Positions 26,665 through 35,201 of a DNA stretch of 64,000 bases are shown piece after piece. The DNA comes from Peptoniphilus faecalis (GTDB lineage: Bacteria > Bacillota > Clostridia > Tissierellales > Peptoniphilaceae). The stretch spans positions 178,004 through 242,003 of the forward strand of contig NZ_JABDSR010000002.1 in assembly GCF_012976305.1 (NCBI RefSeq). The letters run 5' to 3'. The position numbers were made by a program, and so were the translations under genes. Positions within the stretch are counted from its first letter, which is position 1. The number at the start of each line of letters is the position of its first letter. The notes under the pieces were generated by a model. The model worked only from the letters and a program-made list of their open reading frames with translations, ran no database searches and was not told where the DNA came from.

Positions 26665-28872
26665 ATGAAAAACAAGAAAGTACTTAGTCTATTACTTGCG
26701 GGAGTAATGATTACGGCAATTCCATTTAATGTATTTGCAGATACTAAAGAGGTACAAGAAGGACCAAATACTGAAGTAACAGCGTCTGCTGAAGAACCTG
26801 AAAAACTTGAAGTTGGTGAAGAAGAAGTTCCTGAAGCATTAAGGGCACCAGCGGAAGATTCTTTTACAGTTACTTTTGAATTAAATGGCGGTACGGGAAC
26901 AACAAGCACAGCGGTTCAAAATGGAGGAACAGTTAGTGCACCAACACCAGCACCAATAAAAAAAGATTATGATTTTGCTGGTTGGTATGCTGATGAAGGT
27001 CTTCAAACAAAATTTGACTTTTCAACAACAATTACAAAGAAAACTACTATTTATGCTAAATGGACAGAAAAAGTTACAAAATTCACTGTTACTTTTAATT
27101 CAGATGGTGGAAGTGCAGTAACTTCTCAGACTGTTGAAAGTGGAGAAAAAGCAAATGAACCATTAAAACCAAAAAAAGAAGGCTATACTTTTAAAGGTTG
27201 GTACGATGGAGATACAAAATTTGATTTCAACACTGCTATTACAGGAGACAAATCTTTAAAAGCAAAATGGGAAAAAGATGTACCAGTTACAAAAGTTCTT
27301 TCTATTTCTGAAAGATATTATGACAAGGGAAGATTTTATGGCAAAGTAACTGCGGATGGAGATGCAGTAAAAGGCGCTACTGTTAAATTATATGATTATG
27401 ACGGAGACTATACAGGAAAATCTGATGTAACAGATGCTAATGGATATTTTGATATCTATGTAGGGGATTACTACTATGGATATTATGATGACGATTATTA
27501 TGGATATTACCGCTATGATAGCATAAAAGATAAATACTATTACTATGATTCTAAGGGAGACAGACAATATATAAATTATACTCCATATAATTATAGATAT
27601 TACAATGATAGATACTATAATGGCAGATATTATGGTGGATATCTTTTAGCAACTAGCGATGATTATGAAACATCTTCTAAATATTATCTAAATGACGGAA
27701 GATATTGGGACGGATATTACAGAGATTATAAATATTATGACAGATACGACAAAAAAGTTTATCCAACTGATATCTCTAGAACAAATTATTCAACTAGTGG
27801 ATATCTAAAGGGATATAGCAACAGTACTGTATATGTATATGACGATGGAACTTATCTCGGTAGCGATGTAATTGACTCAAAGGGATACTTTAAAGTAACT
27901 TGGAATAGTCCTTATGTTTCTACTGGAAGAACTTTAGACTATTATGTAAATGGAACTTACAAAGCAGATAATGGATATTCAATTATTCCAACTGTTAACG
28001 CAGTTTCAGCTGGAGCAAAATATGTAAGAGGTAATGCAGGATTTAATGCAACTGTAACTGTATATGATGCAAGTGGAAATACACTTGGAAGTACAACTGC
28101 AGGAGATACTGGCATTTACAATGTAGTATTAAACAGAGAATTGAGAGCTGGAGAAACTATTAAAGTTGAATCTAAGGAAGCCGGCAAAGTTTCAAGAAGT
28201 ACTGAATATAAAGTTGGTGGAGTAGCTGTTTCTACAGAAAAAGTTAACCAACCTTCATATATCGCAGGTTTCCCAGATGGAACATTTAAACCATCTAAGG
28301 AAGTTACAAGAGCAGAGGCTGTTAGAATGTTTGTTAAACTTGTAAATAATGGAGAAGAACTTCCAAGCAATCCAAAGACAAGTTTTAAAGACGCAAACAA
28401 TGCTTGGTATTCAGATGAAATTAACTACGCAGTTTCTAAGGGCTTTATCAAGGGTTACTCTGACAACACATTTAAACCAAATCAAGCAATCACAAGAGCA
28501 GAATTTGCACAAATGATTTCTGTATTTGTTAAAGATGGTTATCCAGGAACTGGATCATTTAAAGACGTAAAAGGTCACTGGGCATCTGATGCAATCAATG
28601 AACTTTACGGAAATAAGAACATCAAAGGTTACTCTGACGGAACATTTAAGCCAGATCAAAAGCTTACGAGAGCAGAAGCTGTAACAATTTTAAACTCTGT
28701 ATTTGGCAGAAATACTAAATCAACATCTTTCACAAAGATTAGTGAAAGCGGATTAAAGAAATTTACAGATGTACCAAAGAGCCACTGGGCATATTATGAA
28801 ATCCTAGATGCTTCTAATGGACACAATGCAGCTAAAACTGGAAGTTCAGACGAAGTAAGTGTATGGCAATAA
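26665..28872 (+). CDS. Secreted surface protein: InlB-type repeats, tyrosine-rich core, SLH anchor
   Basis: A 735-residue wall protein. Signal peptide (1-25, ending NVFA), an acidic linker, then two Listeria-Bacteroides/InlB B-type repeats (about 70-205; FTVTFELNGG and GWYADEG, FTVTFNSDGG and GWYDGDT). A tyrosine-rich stretch follows (about 212-400; clusters such as YYYGYYDDDYYGYYRYD). Then come beta-sandwich-like repeats with GYF/GIY turns (about 400-520), and three SLH domains (from about 525: IAGFPDGTFKPSKEVTRAEA, IKGYSDNTFKPNQAITRAE, IKGYSDGTFKPDQKLTRAEA). SLH domains bind pyruvylated secondary wall polymer. The repeats suggest adhesion. No catalytic domain seen. Monocistronic, with AGGAGG site and terminator. 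Confidence 0.9.
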   Translation: MKNKKVLSLLLAGVMITAIPFNVFADTKEVQEGPNTEVTASAEEPEKLEVGEEEVPEALRAPAEDSFTVTFELNGGTGTTSTAVQNGGTVSAPTPAPIKKDYDFAGWYADEGLQTKFDFSTTITKKTTIYAKWTEKVTKFTVTFNSDGGSAVTSQTVESGEKANEPLKPKKEGYTFKGWYDGDTKFDFNTAITGDKSLKAKWEKDVPVTKVLSISERYYDKGRFYGKVTADGDAVKGATVKLYDYDGDYTGKSDVTDANGYFDIYVGDYYYGYYDDDYYGYYRYDSIKDKYYYYDSKGDRQYINYTPYNYRYYNDRYYNGRYYGGYLLATSDDYETSSKYYLNDGRYWDGYYRDYKYYDRYDKKVYPTDISRTNYSTSGYLKGYSNSTVYVYDDGTYLGSDVIDSKGYFKVTWNSPYVSTGRTLDYYVNGTYKADNGYSIIPTVNAVSAGAKYVRGNAGFNATVTVYDASGNTLGSTTAGDTGIYNVVLNRELRAGETIKVESKEAGKVSRSTEYKVGGVAVSTEKVNQPSYIAGFPDGTFKPSKEVTRAEAVRMFVKLVNNGEELPSNPKTSFKDANNAWYSDEINYAVSKGFIKGYSDNTFKPNQAITRAEFAQMISVFVKDGYPGTGSFKDVKGHWASDAINELYGNKNIKGYSDGTFKPDQKLTRAEAVTILNSVFGRNTKSTSFTKISESGLKKFTDVPKSHWAYYEILDASNGHNAAKTGSSDEVSVWQ

Positions 28873-28909
28873 ATTAAGTTTTAAATTTAAAAATTAAAAT
28901 TTAATAAAG

Positions 28910-28939
28910 AAAGCGGCAAGATATCCTGCCGCTTTTTTT
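28910..28939 (+). terminator. Terminator of the SLH protein gene
   Basis: AAAGCGGCA / TGCCGCTTT around AGATATCC, followed by a T-run. Confidence 0.95.
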
Positions 28940-29300
28940 GCTTTAAACATATTTAATGGATAAATGCAAATAAATTAAATTGATATAGATGATAAACTAG
29001 AAAGTATTTATATTTTAAGTGAGTGTAAGTTAAATTATTTTAAATAGAAGATAAAAGAAGATAAAAGTTTTAAAATTTTAATTATTTCCTTGGCATCAAC
29101 ACATTATAGAAATAAAAATCACAGAAAAAGTTATTGATATATGGTGATGTTAAATATATTTGAAAAAGCTTAAAAATCAAAGAAATTTCAAAGTTAATAC
29201 TTTATCTTTATAAAGAATTACAAGAGTTTTTAAAAGCATCTATTTTTGGGTATAGTATAGATAACAAATACTTATAATTTATATTTTATAGGAGGTAATT
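28940..29300. other. Intergenic region upstream of the stress protein gene
   Basis: AT-rich, no frame, repeat array or stable hairpin seen. TATAGT-like sequence near 29250 and GGAGG before 29301 probably belong to the stress protein gene. Confidence 0.4.
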
Positions 29301-29735
29301 ATGAAAATATTAGTGCCAATCGATGGATCAAAGAGTTCAAAAAAATCAATAGAGGTAGCAAGAGATATGGGACAAAAACTAGGGGCAGATCTCATTATTT
29401 TGACTGTTACTCCAGAAACTTCTATCTTTGAACAATATCCAGCCAATTTTAATTTTACACTTGAAATAGACAAGGCTAATGTTGAAAGAGCAGAGATGAT
29501 ACTTAAAGATGCAGAAACGGATTTAAGCGGATATCCAAACAAAGTTGAAACTTTTTACACTTCTGGAAATCCTGGTGAACAAATTTGTAAGTTTGCTGAG
29601 GAAAAAGATGTTGACTTTATTATAATGGGCAATAGGGGACTAGGTGCTTTTTCTAGGACGCTTTTAGGTTCTGTATCCAATAAAGTAATAAATCATTCAA
29701 AGAAATCTGTACTTGTAGTTAAGTCAGATATTTAA
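29301..29735 (+). CDS. Universal stress protein (UspA family)
   Basis: A 144-residue single Usp domain. It starts MKILVPIDGSKSS and ends with GNRGLGAFSRTLLGSVSNKV, which fits the ATP-binding G-x2-G-x9-G-S pattern of nucleotide-binding Usp proteins. Cytoplasmic; roles in the family are general stress survival, mechanism unclear. Single gene with strong GGAGG site and terminator. Confidence 0.93.
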   Translation: MKILVPIDGSKSSKKSIEVARDMGQKLGADLIILTVTPETSIFEQYPANFNFTLEIDKANVERAEMILKDAETDLSGYPNKVETFYTSGNPGEQICKFAEEKDVDFIIMGNRGLGAFSRTLLGSVSNKVINHSKKSVLVVKSDI

Positions 29736-29737
29736 TA

Positions 29738-29766
29738 AGGGGCGGTTATCCGCCTTTTATTTTTTT
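29738..29766 (+). terminator. Terminator of the stress protein gene
   Basis: GGCGG-TTAT-CCGCC stem followed by a T-rich run. Confidence 0.9.
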
Positions 29767-29843
29767 GATTTTTAAGAGAGAAAATAATTTCAATTAATAT
29801 TTTGTAAAATTTTATAAAAATACTATTGTTATTTATATTTTTT

Positions 29844-29870
29844 TCAAACTCAAAGTTAGTTTGATATACT
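29844..29870 (+). promoter_or_regulatory. Inverted repeat next to a possible distal bcd promoter
   Basis: TCAAACT (29844-29850) and AGTTTGA (29858-29864), perfect 7-bp arms 7 nt apart, directly followed by TATACT (29865-29870). Could be an operator at an upstream start site. The remainder of 29767-30082 contains the proximal promoter and operator listed separately. Confidence 0.35.
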
Positions 29871-29964
29871 TTTAGTTAAACAATGATAAAAAATACCTTG
29901 TATTTTTCGTTTTTATTAGAAAAAGCTTACTTTATTTTCAATTTCAAATTTATGGCAAATTTAT

Positions 29965-30023
29965 TTATGTGCTTGTTTTTTTAGTTAAAGATGCCTTGAA
30001 AAACAAGCACATAATGTTATAAT
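29965..30023 (+). promoter_or_regulatory. bcd promoter with a perfect 16-bp inverted repeat
   Basis: TTATGTGCTTGTTTTT (29965-29980) is repeated exactly inverted as AAAAACAAGCACATAA (29999-30014), 18 nt apart. The right arm overlaps the -35 (TTGAAA, 29996-30001) and fills the 16-nt spacer up to an extended -10 (TGT-TATAAT, -10 at 30018-30023). A regulator bound here would block or position RNA polymerase. The sequence does not look like a Rex site. Confidence 0.65.
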
Positions 30024-30082
30024 AGAAATAACGTATGTTAATTAAATAACATTCTTTATAATAATTGTTAGGGGGATTTTAA

Positions 30083-31225
30083 ATGGATTTTAGAATGGAC
30101 AAGGAACATCTATTGTTACAACAAATGTATCGTGCATTTGCTGAAACTGAAGTTGAACCTGTTGCTGCTGATGTAGATGCAACAGAAGAAGTTCCTATGG
30201 AAAATGTTAAAAAAATGGCCAGATATGGTTTCTTTGGAATACCATTTCCTAAAGAATATGGTGGACAAGGTGCAGATTATTTAGCTTACGCTATGGCAGT
30301 AGAAGAACTTTCAAAGAAATGTGCTACTACTGGTGTAATTGTTTCTGCTCATACTTCACTATGCTGTGCTCCAATTTATGAAAATGGAACAGAGGAACAA
30401 AAGAGAAAATACTTACCAGATTTATTAGCAGGTAAAAAAATCGGTGCTTTTGGTCTTACTGAACCAGGTGCTGGTACTGATGCAAGCGGTCAAAGAACAA
30501 CTGCTGTACTTGATGGTGATGAATATGTACTTAATGGATCAAAGATCTTTATTACAAATGCAGGATTTGCTGATGTATTTGTAATTATCGCAATGACTGA
30601 TAGATCTAAGGGAAATCACGGAATTTCTGCGTTCATAGTTGAAAGAGGAACTCCAGGATTTACAGTTGGTGAACCAGAAGACAAGATGGGTATCAGAGGT
30701 TCTTCTACTTGTGAGCTTATCTTTGAAGATTGTAGAATTCCTAAAGAAAATCTTTTAGGAAGAGAAGGCAAAGGATTTAAGCTTGCAATGAAAACTCTTG
30801 ATGGTGGTAGAATTGGTATCGCATCTCAAGCTCTTGGCATTGCAGAAGGTGCAATTGACGAAACAGTTAAATACACTTCTGAAAGAAAACAATTTGGAAG
30901 AAGAATTTCTCAATTCCAAAACACTCAATTTGAACTTGCAGATATGAAAACTACTGCGGAAGCAGCTCAATTATTAGTTTATAGAGCAGCTGATGCTAAA
31001 GGTAATGGCGAAGCTTACGGACATTATGCAGCTATGGCTAAATTATTTGCAGCAGAAGCAGCAAGTGATATAACTAGAAGATGTCTTCAATTATTCGGTG
31101 GATACGGCTACACTCGTGATTATCCAATTGAAAGAATGATGAGAGATGCTAAGATCACTGAAATTTACGAAGGTACATCTGAAGTAATGAAGATGGTTGT
31201 ATCTGGCTGGATGGGCGTTAAATAA
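30083..31225 (+). CDS. bcd: Butyryl-CoA dehydrogenase (acyl-CoA dehydrogenase)
   Basis: A 380-residue flavoprotein: helical N-domain, beta-domain with FGLTEPGAGTDA and a helical C-domain. KITEIYEGTSEVMKMV carries the catalytic Glu expected for short-chain enzymes. The RQFGRRISQFQ and LQLFGGYGYTRDYPIERMMRD signatures are present. With the EtfBA genes directly after it, it should reduce crotonyl-CoA to butyryl-CoA and, as in clostridia, may bifurcate electrons to ferredoxin. crt, hbd and thl are not in the window. Site TAGGGGG. Controlled by the repeat-containing promoter upstream. Confidence 0.95.
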   Translation: MDFRMDKEHLLLQQMYRAFAETEVEPVAADVDATEEVPMENVKKMARYGFFGIPFPKEYGGQGADYLAYAMAVEELSKKCATTGVIVSAHTSLCCAPIYENGTEEQKRKYLPDLLAGKKIGAFGLTEPGAGTDASGQRTTAVLDGDEYVLNGSKIFITNAGFADVFVIIAMTDRSKGNHGISAFIVERGTPGFTVGEPEDKMGIRGSSTCELIFEDCRIPKENLLGREGKGFKLAMKTLDGGRIGIASQALGIAEGAIDETVKYTSERKQFGRRISQFQNTQFELADMKTTAEAAQLLVYRAADAKGNGEAYGHYAAMAKLFAAEAASDITRRCLQLFGGYGYTRDYPIERMMRDAKITEIYEGTSEVMKMVVSGWMGVK

Positions 31226-31243
31226 TCGGAAGGAGTATTATAG

Positions 31244-32041
31244 ATGAATATAGTAGTATGTATTAAACAAGTACCTGATACTAATGAAGTTAAACTTGAC
31301 CCTGTTACTAACACTCTTATTAGAGAGGGCGTGCCAAGTATTATAAACCCTGATGATAAATCAGGACTTGAGGTTGCACTTAGACTTAAAGATGAAAATC
31401 CAGATACCCACGTAACAGTTTTATCAATGGGACCGGGACAAGCCGAAGTTGCATTAAGAGAAGCTCTTGCAATGGGAGCAGATGAAGGAATCCTTGTAAG
31501 TGATAGAGCCTTTGGTGGAGCTGACACTTGGGCTACATCTTGTACAATCACTGCAGCACTTGAACACTTAGATTATGATTTAATTATCTGTGGTAGACAA
31601 GCTATCGATGGAGATACTGCACAAGTTGGACCACAAATTGCTGAACACATTGGAATTCCACAAGTTTCTTATGTTGAAGAACTTGAACTAGACAAAGATA
31701 TGAAGGGTATAACTGTTAAAAGACAATTTGAAGATAGATATCACATAATCAATGTTAAATTCCCATGCTTAATCACTGCAATTGCAGAATTAGCAGAACC
31801 TAGATATATGACGATTGGTAAAGTTTTTGAAGCTTACCAAAAAGAAATCAAAGTTTGGGGTCTTGAAGATATTAAAGACAAACTCGATATGGCAAACATA
31901 GGACTTAAGGGATCACCTACTAAGGTTAAAAAATCCTTCCCTAAACAAGGAAAAGGTAAAGGTGTTCTTTTAACTGACCTTACTGCTGACGAAGCAGCTC
32001 AAGCTATCGTTGCTAAACTTCAAGAAAAGTATATTATCTAA
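31244..32041 (+). CDS. etfB: Electron transfer flavoprotein beta subunit
   Basis: A 265-residue EtfB: MNIVVCIKQVPDTNEVKLDP start, GRQAIDGDTAQVGPQIAEHI and TAIAELAEPRYMTI are family signatures of the AMP/FAD-binding subunit. Eighteen bases after bcd with GGAAGGAG. Passes electrons between Bcd, NADH and ferredoxin together with EtfA. Confidence 0.96.
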   Translation: MNIVVCIKQVPDTNEVKLDPVTNTLIREGVPSIINPDDKSGLEVALRLKDENPDTHVTVLSMGPGQAEVALREALAMGADEGILVSDRAFGGADTWATSCTITAALEHLDYDLIICGRQAIDGDTAQVGPQIAEHIGIPQVSYVEELELDKDMKGITVKRQFEDRYHIINVKFPCLITAIAELAEPRYMTIGKVFEAYQKEIKVWGLEDIKDKLDMANIGLKGSPTKVKKSFPKQGKGKGVLLTDLTADEAAQAIVAKLQEKYII

Positions 32042-32055
32042 TTGGGGGTTTAAAA

Positions 32056-33063
32056 ATGAGTAAAGATGTATTTGTATTTGTAGAACAAAGAGACAATAAA
32101 CTTGAAAAAGTTGGAATAGAACTTTTGGGAAAGGCTAGAGAACTTGCTGACGATCTTGGACAAGATGTCGTTGCAATGTTGCTTGGTGAAAAAGTTAAAG
32201 ATCATGCTGAAACTCTTATCAGACATGGAGCCGATAAAGTTATTGTAGTAGAAGATGAAATGCTTAAAGAATATGTTACTGAACCATATGCTAAAGCAAT
32301 TACAAAAATTATAAAGGAAAAAGACCCTGAAATTGTAATTTATGGGGCATCATCAATAGGCCGTGACCTTGCACCAAGACTAGCAGCAAGAATTCACACA
32401 GGACTTACTGCTGACTGTACTAAACTAGAAATAGATGAAGAGTCTAAAAATCTTATGATGACAAGACCTGCCTTTGGCGGTAACTTAATGGCAACAATCC
32501 TTTGTGAAGATTTTAGACCACAAATGGCGACAGTTAGACCTGGAGTTATGCAAGCACTTGATTCTGACAATTCTAGAAAAGGTGAAATTGAAGAAATCAA
32601 AGTTGACTTTACTGATGCCGATATGAATATTGAAATTAAAGAAATTGCTAAACAAGAGTCTCATAAGAAAGATATCACAGAAGCTAAGATATTAGTATCT
32701 GGTGGTCGTGGAATTGGTGGACCAGAAGGATTTAAACCTCTTCAAGAACTTGCTGATAAATTAGATGCAGAAATTTCTGCATCAAGAGCATCTGTAGATT
32801 CAGGCTGGATAACTAAAGATCACCAAGTTGGACAAACTGGTAAGACAGTTAGACCAGAACTTTACTTCGCAATGGGAATTTCTGGAGCAATCCAACACGT
32901 TGCAGGTATGGAAGATTCTGACCTTATTATCGCTGTCAACAAGGATCCAGAAGCAGCAATTTTTGAAGTTGCAGATTTAGGCGTAGTTGGCGACATTAAT
33001 GCAGTTGTTCCAAAGCTTATTGATGCAATTGAAAGAGAACAAAGAATTAAAGCTGAAATTTAA
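32056..33063 (+). CDS. etfA: Electron transfer flavoprotein alpha subunit
   Basis: A 335-residue EtfA. The C-terminal FAD domain shows SGGRGIGGPEGF, ASRASVDSGWI, HQVGQTGKTVRPELYFAMGI and SGAIQHVAGM, all classical. Follows etfB by 14 bases with GGGGG site. Ends before a strong terminator, closing bcd-etfB-etfA. Confidence 0.96.
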   Translation: MSKDVFVFVEQRDNKLEKVGIELLGKARELADDLGQDVVAMLLGEKVKDHAETLIRHGADKVIVVEDEMLKEYVTEPYAKAITKIIKEKDPEIVIYGASSIGRDLAPRLAARIHTGLTADCTKLEIDEESKNLMMTRPAFGGNLMATILCEDFRPQMATVRPGVMQALDSDNSRKGEIEEIKVDFTDADMNIEIKEIAKQESHKKDITEAKILVSGGRGIGGPEGFKPLQELADKLDAEISASRASVDSGWITKDHQVGQTGKTVRPELYFAMGISGAIQHVAGMEDSDLIIAVNKDPEAAIFEVADLGVVGDINAVVPKLIDAIEREQRIKAEI

Positions 33064-33078
33064 TTTTTAAATAAATTT

Positions 33079-33107
33079 AGAGGTTACCTTTTTGTAACCT
33101 CTTTTTT
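33079..33107 (+). terminator. Terminator of bcd-etfBA
   Basis: AGAGGTTAC-CTTTTT-GTAACCTCT followed by T-run. Confidence 0.95.
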
Positions 33108-33157
33108 ATTCAGATTATAAAAGTTGAGGAAAAGATATATTAAATACTTAAAAGCAC

Positions 33158-33186
33158 TTGGATTTTGCGTGCAAAAGTGGTAAAAT
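33158..33186 (+). promoter_or_regulatory. ilvE promoter with palindrome in the spacer
   Basis: TTGGAT (33158-33163), 17-nt spacer, TAAAAT (33181-33186). The spacer holds TTTTGC-GT-GCAAAA (33163-33176), a perfect 6+6 inverted repeat, well placed for a repressor. Confidence 0.5.
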
Positions 33187-33232
33187 TTATTTCAATAATT
33201 TTTATTTTAGTGTAACAAATGGAGGGAAGATA

Positions 33233-34156
33233 ATGGATAAGTCTTATGTTTTTTATAATGGGGAAATCGTTGAAGAGGAAAAGGTATCAGTAAGCATTAG
33301 ATCTAGAGTTGTAAACTATGGACTAGGTGTTTTTGAAGGTATTCGTGCTTATTGGAGCGATGAAGATCAAGAACTTTATGGATTTAAATTAATTGAACAT
33401 TACAAAAGATTTTTACAATCAGCAAAGGTAGTTAATTTAAAAATAGATTATACTGCAGAAGAACTTGCAGACTTTACAATTGAACTTTTGAGAAAAAATG
33501 GATATAAACAAACCACTTATATAAGGCCTATTGCTTATAAAGATACTAAAACAGTTGGAGTTAGTATTGAAGGACATGAAGATGATGTAGTGGCAATTTA
33601 TTTGCAACCAATGGGCAAGTACATGGAACAAGAGGAATTTAGAGTTAAAGTTTCGTCATGGGTAAGAATTGCAGACAATATGCTTCCACCAAGAACTAAG
33701 GCTACGGCAGGTTATCTTAACTCAGCACTTGCATCGCTAGAAGCTAAGAGAGCGGGATATGATGAGGCTGTATTGCTAAATAGAAATGGATATGTATGTG
33801 AGGGTCCAGGTGAAAATATCTTTATTTATAAAAAGGGAAAACTAATTACACCACCTGCTTCAGACGATATATTAGAAGGTATTACAAGAGATGTAGTAAT
33901 GCAGCTTGCAAGGGAAGAACTTGGAATTGAATGTGTAGAAAAGTCAATAGCGAGAACTGAACTTTACAATGCAGATGAAGTTTTCTTCTCTGGAACAGCA
34001 ATGGAAGTTGCACCTGTAGTTGAAGTCGATGGTATAAAAGTTGCTGATGGCAAATCAGGCGAAGTTTGTATGAAGTTAAAGGAACTTTTTGCAGATATAA
34101 CACATGGTAGAAATGAAAAATACAAAGATTCATTGAGACCAGTTTATGGCAAATAA
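33233..34156 (+). CDS. ilvE: Branched-chain amino acid aminotransferase
   Basis: A 307-residue fold-type IV PLP enzyme. Lys156 in PPRTKATAGYLNS is the Schiff-base residue; RPIAYK, GYDEAVLLNRNGYVCEGPGENIF and SGTAMEVAPVVEVDG are family motifs. It interconverts Leu/Ile/Val and their keto acids with 2-oxoglutarate, at the entry to branched-chain amino acid fermentation. ATG 33233 follows GGAGGG; an upstream in-frame ATG begins at the promoter -35 and is rejected. Monocistronic. Confidence 0.93.
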   Translation: MDKSYVFYNGEIVEEEKVSVSIRSRVVNYGLGVFEGIRAYWSDEDQELYGFKLIEHYKRFLQSAKVVNLKIDYTAEELADFTIELLRKNGYKQTTYIRPIAYKDTKTVGVSIEGHEDDVVAIYLQPMGKYMEQEEFRVKVSSWVRIADNMLPPRTKATAGYLNSALASLEAKRAGYDEAVLLNRNGYVCEGPGENIFIYKKGKLITPPASDDILEGITRDVVMQLAREELGIECVEKSIARTELYNADEVFFSGTAMEVAPVVEVDGIKVADGKSGEVCMKLKELFADITHGRNEKYKDSLRPVYGK

Positions 34157-34204
34157 AAATTTTAAATATTTATATAAAATGATTTTTATTTTATAAACTT
34201 ATAG

Positions 34205-34239
34205 AAATCGGTGTAGCTTATTGTCTATGCCGATTTTTT
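34205..34239 (+). terminator. ilvE terminator
   Basis: AAATCGGTGTAG pairs with CTATGCCGATTT (wobbles in the middle) and is followed by TTT. Confidence 0.88.
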
Positions 34240-34359
34240 GTTGAAAATATTTATTTAAAAATAAAAGATACAAAATTCAAATATGATATAATTCTTTTAA
34301 AATAGTCTAATTATAGTTTTAATATTTTTGGGTAATTTATTACATAGAGAGGTGATTAA

Positions 34360-34935
34360 GTGGCGAAGCAATACACCAAAAATTTAATCAAGAGGGAGTT
34401 TTTGAAACTACTTGAAGAAAAAAGTTTTAGCGGTATTACGATATCTATGCTTTCAGAAAGATGCGAGATAAATAGAAACACGTTTTACTATCATTATGAA
34501 GATATATACACTCTAGTGAAGGAAATTTTAAGTGATGAACTAGAAAAAGTTGATGAAGAATTTAATGAAACCTTTTCTTGGGAAAAAAGCTTGATTCACG
34601 CCTCTTCTTTCTTAATGGAGAACAAAAAAGCAGCACAGAATCTTTTCAAATCTATTGAAAAAAGTGACAGAGACAATTACCTTTACCAAGTTTGTGAGTC
34701 TGTAATGGAAAAATATGTGGAGAACAAATGTAAATCTAAAAATATTTATGCAAAGAAAAGAGACAAAAGACTAGTAACAGATTTTTATCGTGCAGCGCTT
34801 GTTGGATTATTAGATAATTGGATTCAGGATGGAATGAAGGAGTCGCCCGAAGATATGATTTATCGCATTGGCAAACTCTTTGATGGAAATATTGAGAGAT
34901 CTCTTCGAATTAGCGAGGATCTAGATGAAGTTTAA
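34360..34935 (+). CDS. TetR family regulator
   Basis: A 191-residue regulator with an N-terminal TetR HTH (FSGITISMLSERCEINRNTFYYHYEDIYTLV, residues about 23-53) and an all-helical C-terminal part of the TetR_C_8/DhaS-like kind. GTG start behind AGAGGTG. It lies just upstream of oleate hydratase but is separated by a terminator, so it may act on that gene or on distant ones. Ligand unknown; fatty acids are a plausible guess from context. Confidence 0.88.
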   Translation: MAKQYTKNLIKREFLKLLEEKSFSGITISMLSERCEINRNTFYYHYEDIYTLVKEILSDELEKVDEEFNETFSWEKSLIHASSFLMENKKAAQNLFKSIEKSDRDNYLYQVCESVMEKYVENKCKSKNIYAKKRDKRLVTDFYRAALVGLLDNWIQDGMKESPEDMIYRIGKLFDGNIERSLRISEDLDEV

Positions 34936-34955
34936 TAAAATTAAAAACTATAATT

Positions 34956-35025
34956 GCTTGAGAATGTACTGAGGACATAATCATTGTTCGGGTTTAGAAG
35001 TTTAGTACACTCTCAAGCTTTTTTA
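34956..35025 (+). terminator. Long-loop terminator after the TetR gene
   Basis: 15-nt arms (GCTTGAGAATGTACT, 34956-34970; AGTACACTCTCAAGC, 35004-35018) with one mismatch, a 33-nt loop and seven T. The loop is unusually long for a terminator. Confidence 0.75.
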
Positions 35026-35201
35026 TTTTTTAAATTTTATAGTGAGAACTTGTGCAAAATATATAATTTGTCTAAAAACTAGTCAATGCAACTTTACTAT
35101 CTTAAATTAATACAAAGCAGAAGTATTATCTGATGTGAACCAAATATTTCCAGGGTAGAATAAAGATAAAGAAAAAGAAATAAAATTAATGGAGGTAAGT
35201 T

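Noticed and set aside
26505..26687. 60-codon frame upstream of the SLH gene
   Set aside because: It overlaps the ribosome site and first codons of the well supported SLH gene and has no ribosome site of its own.
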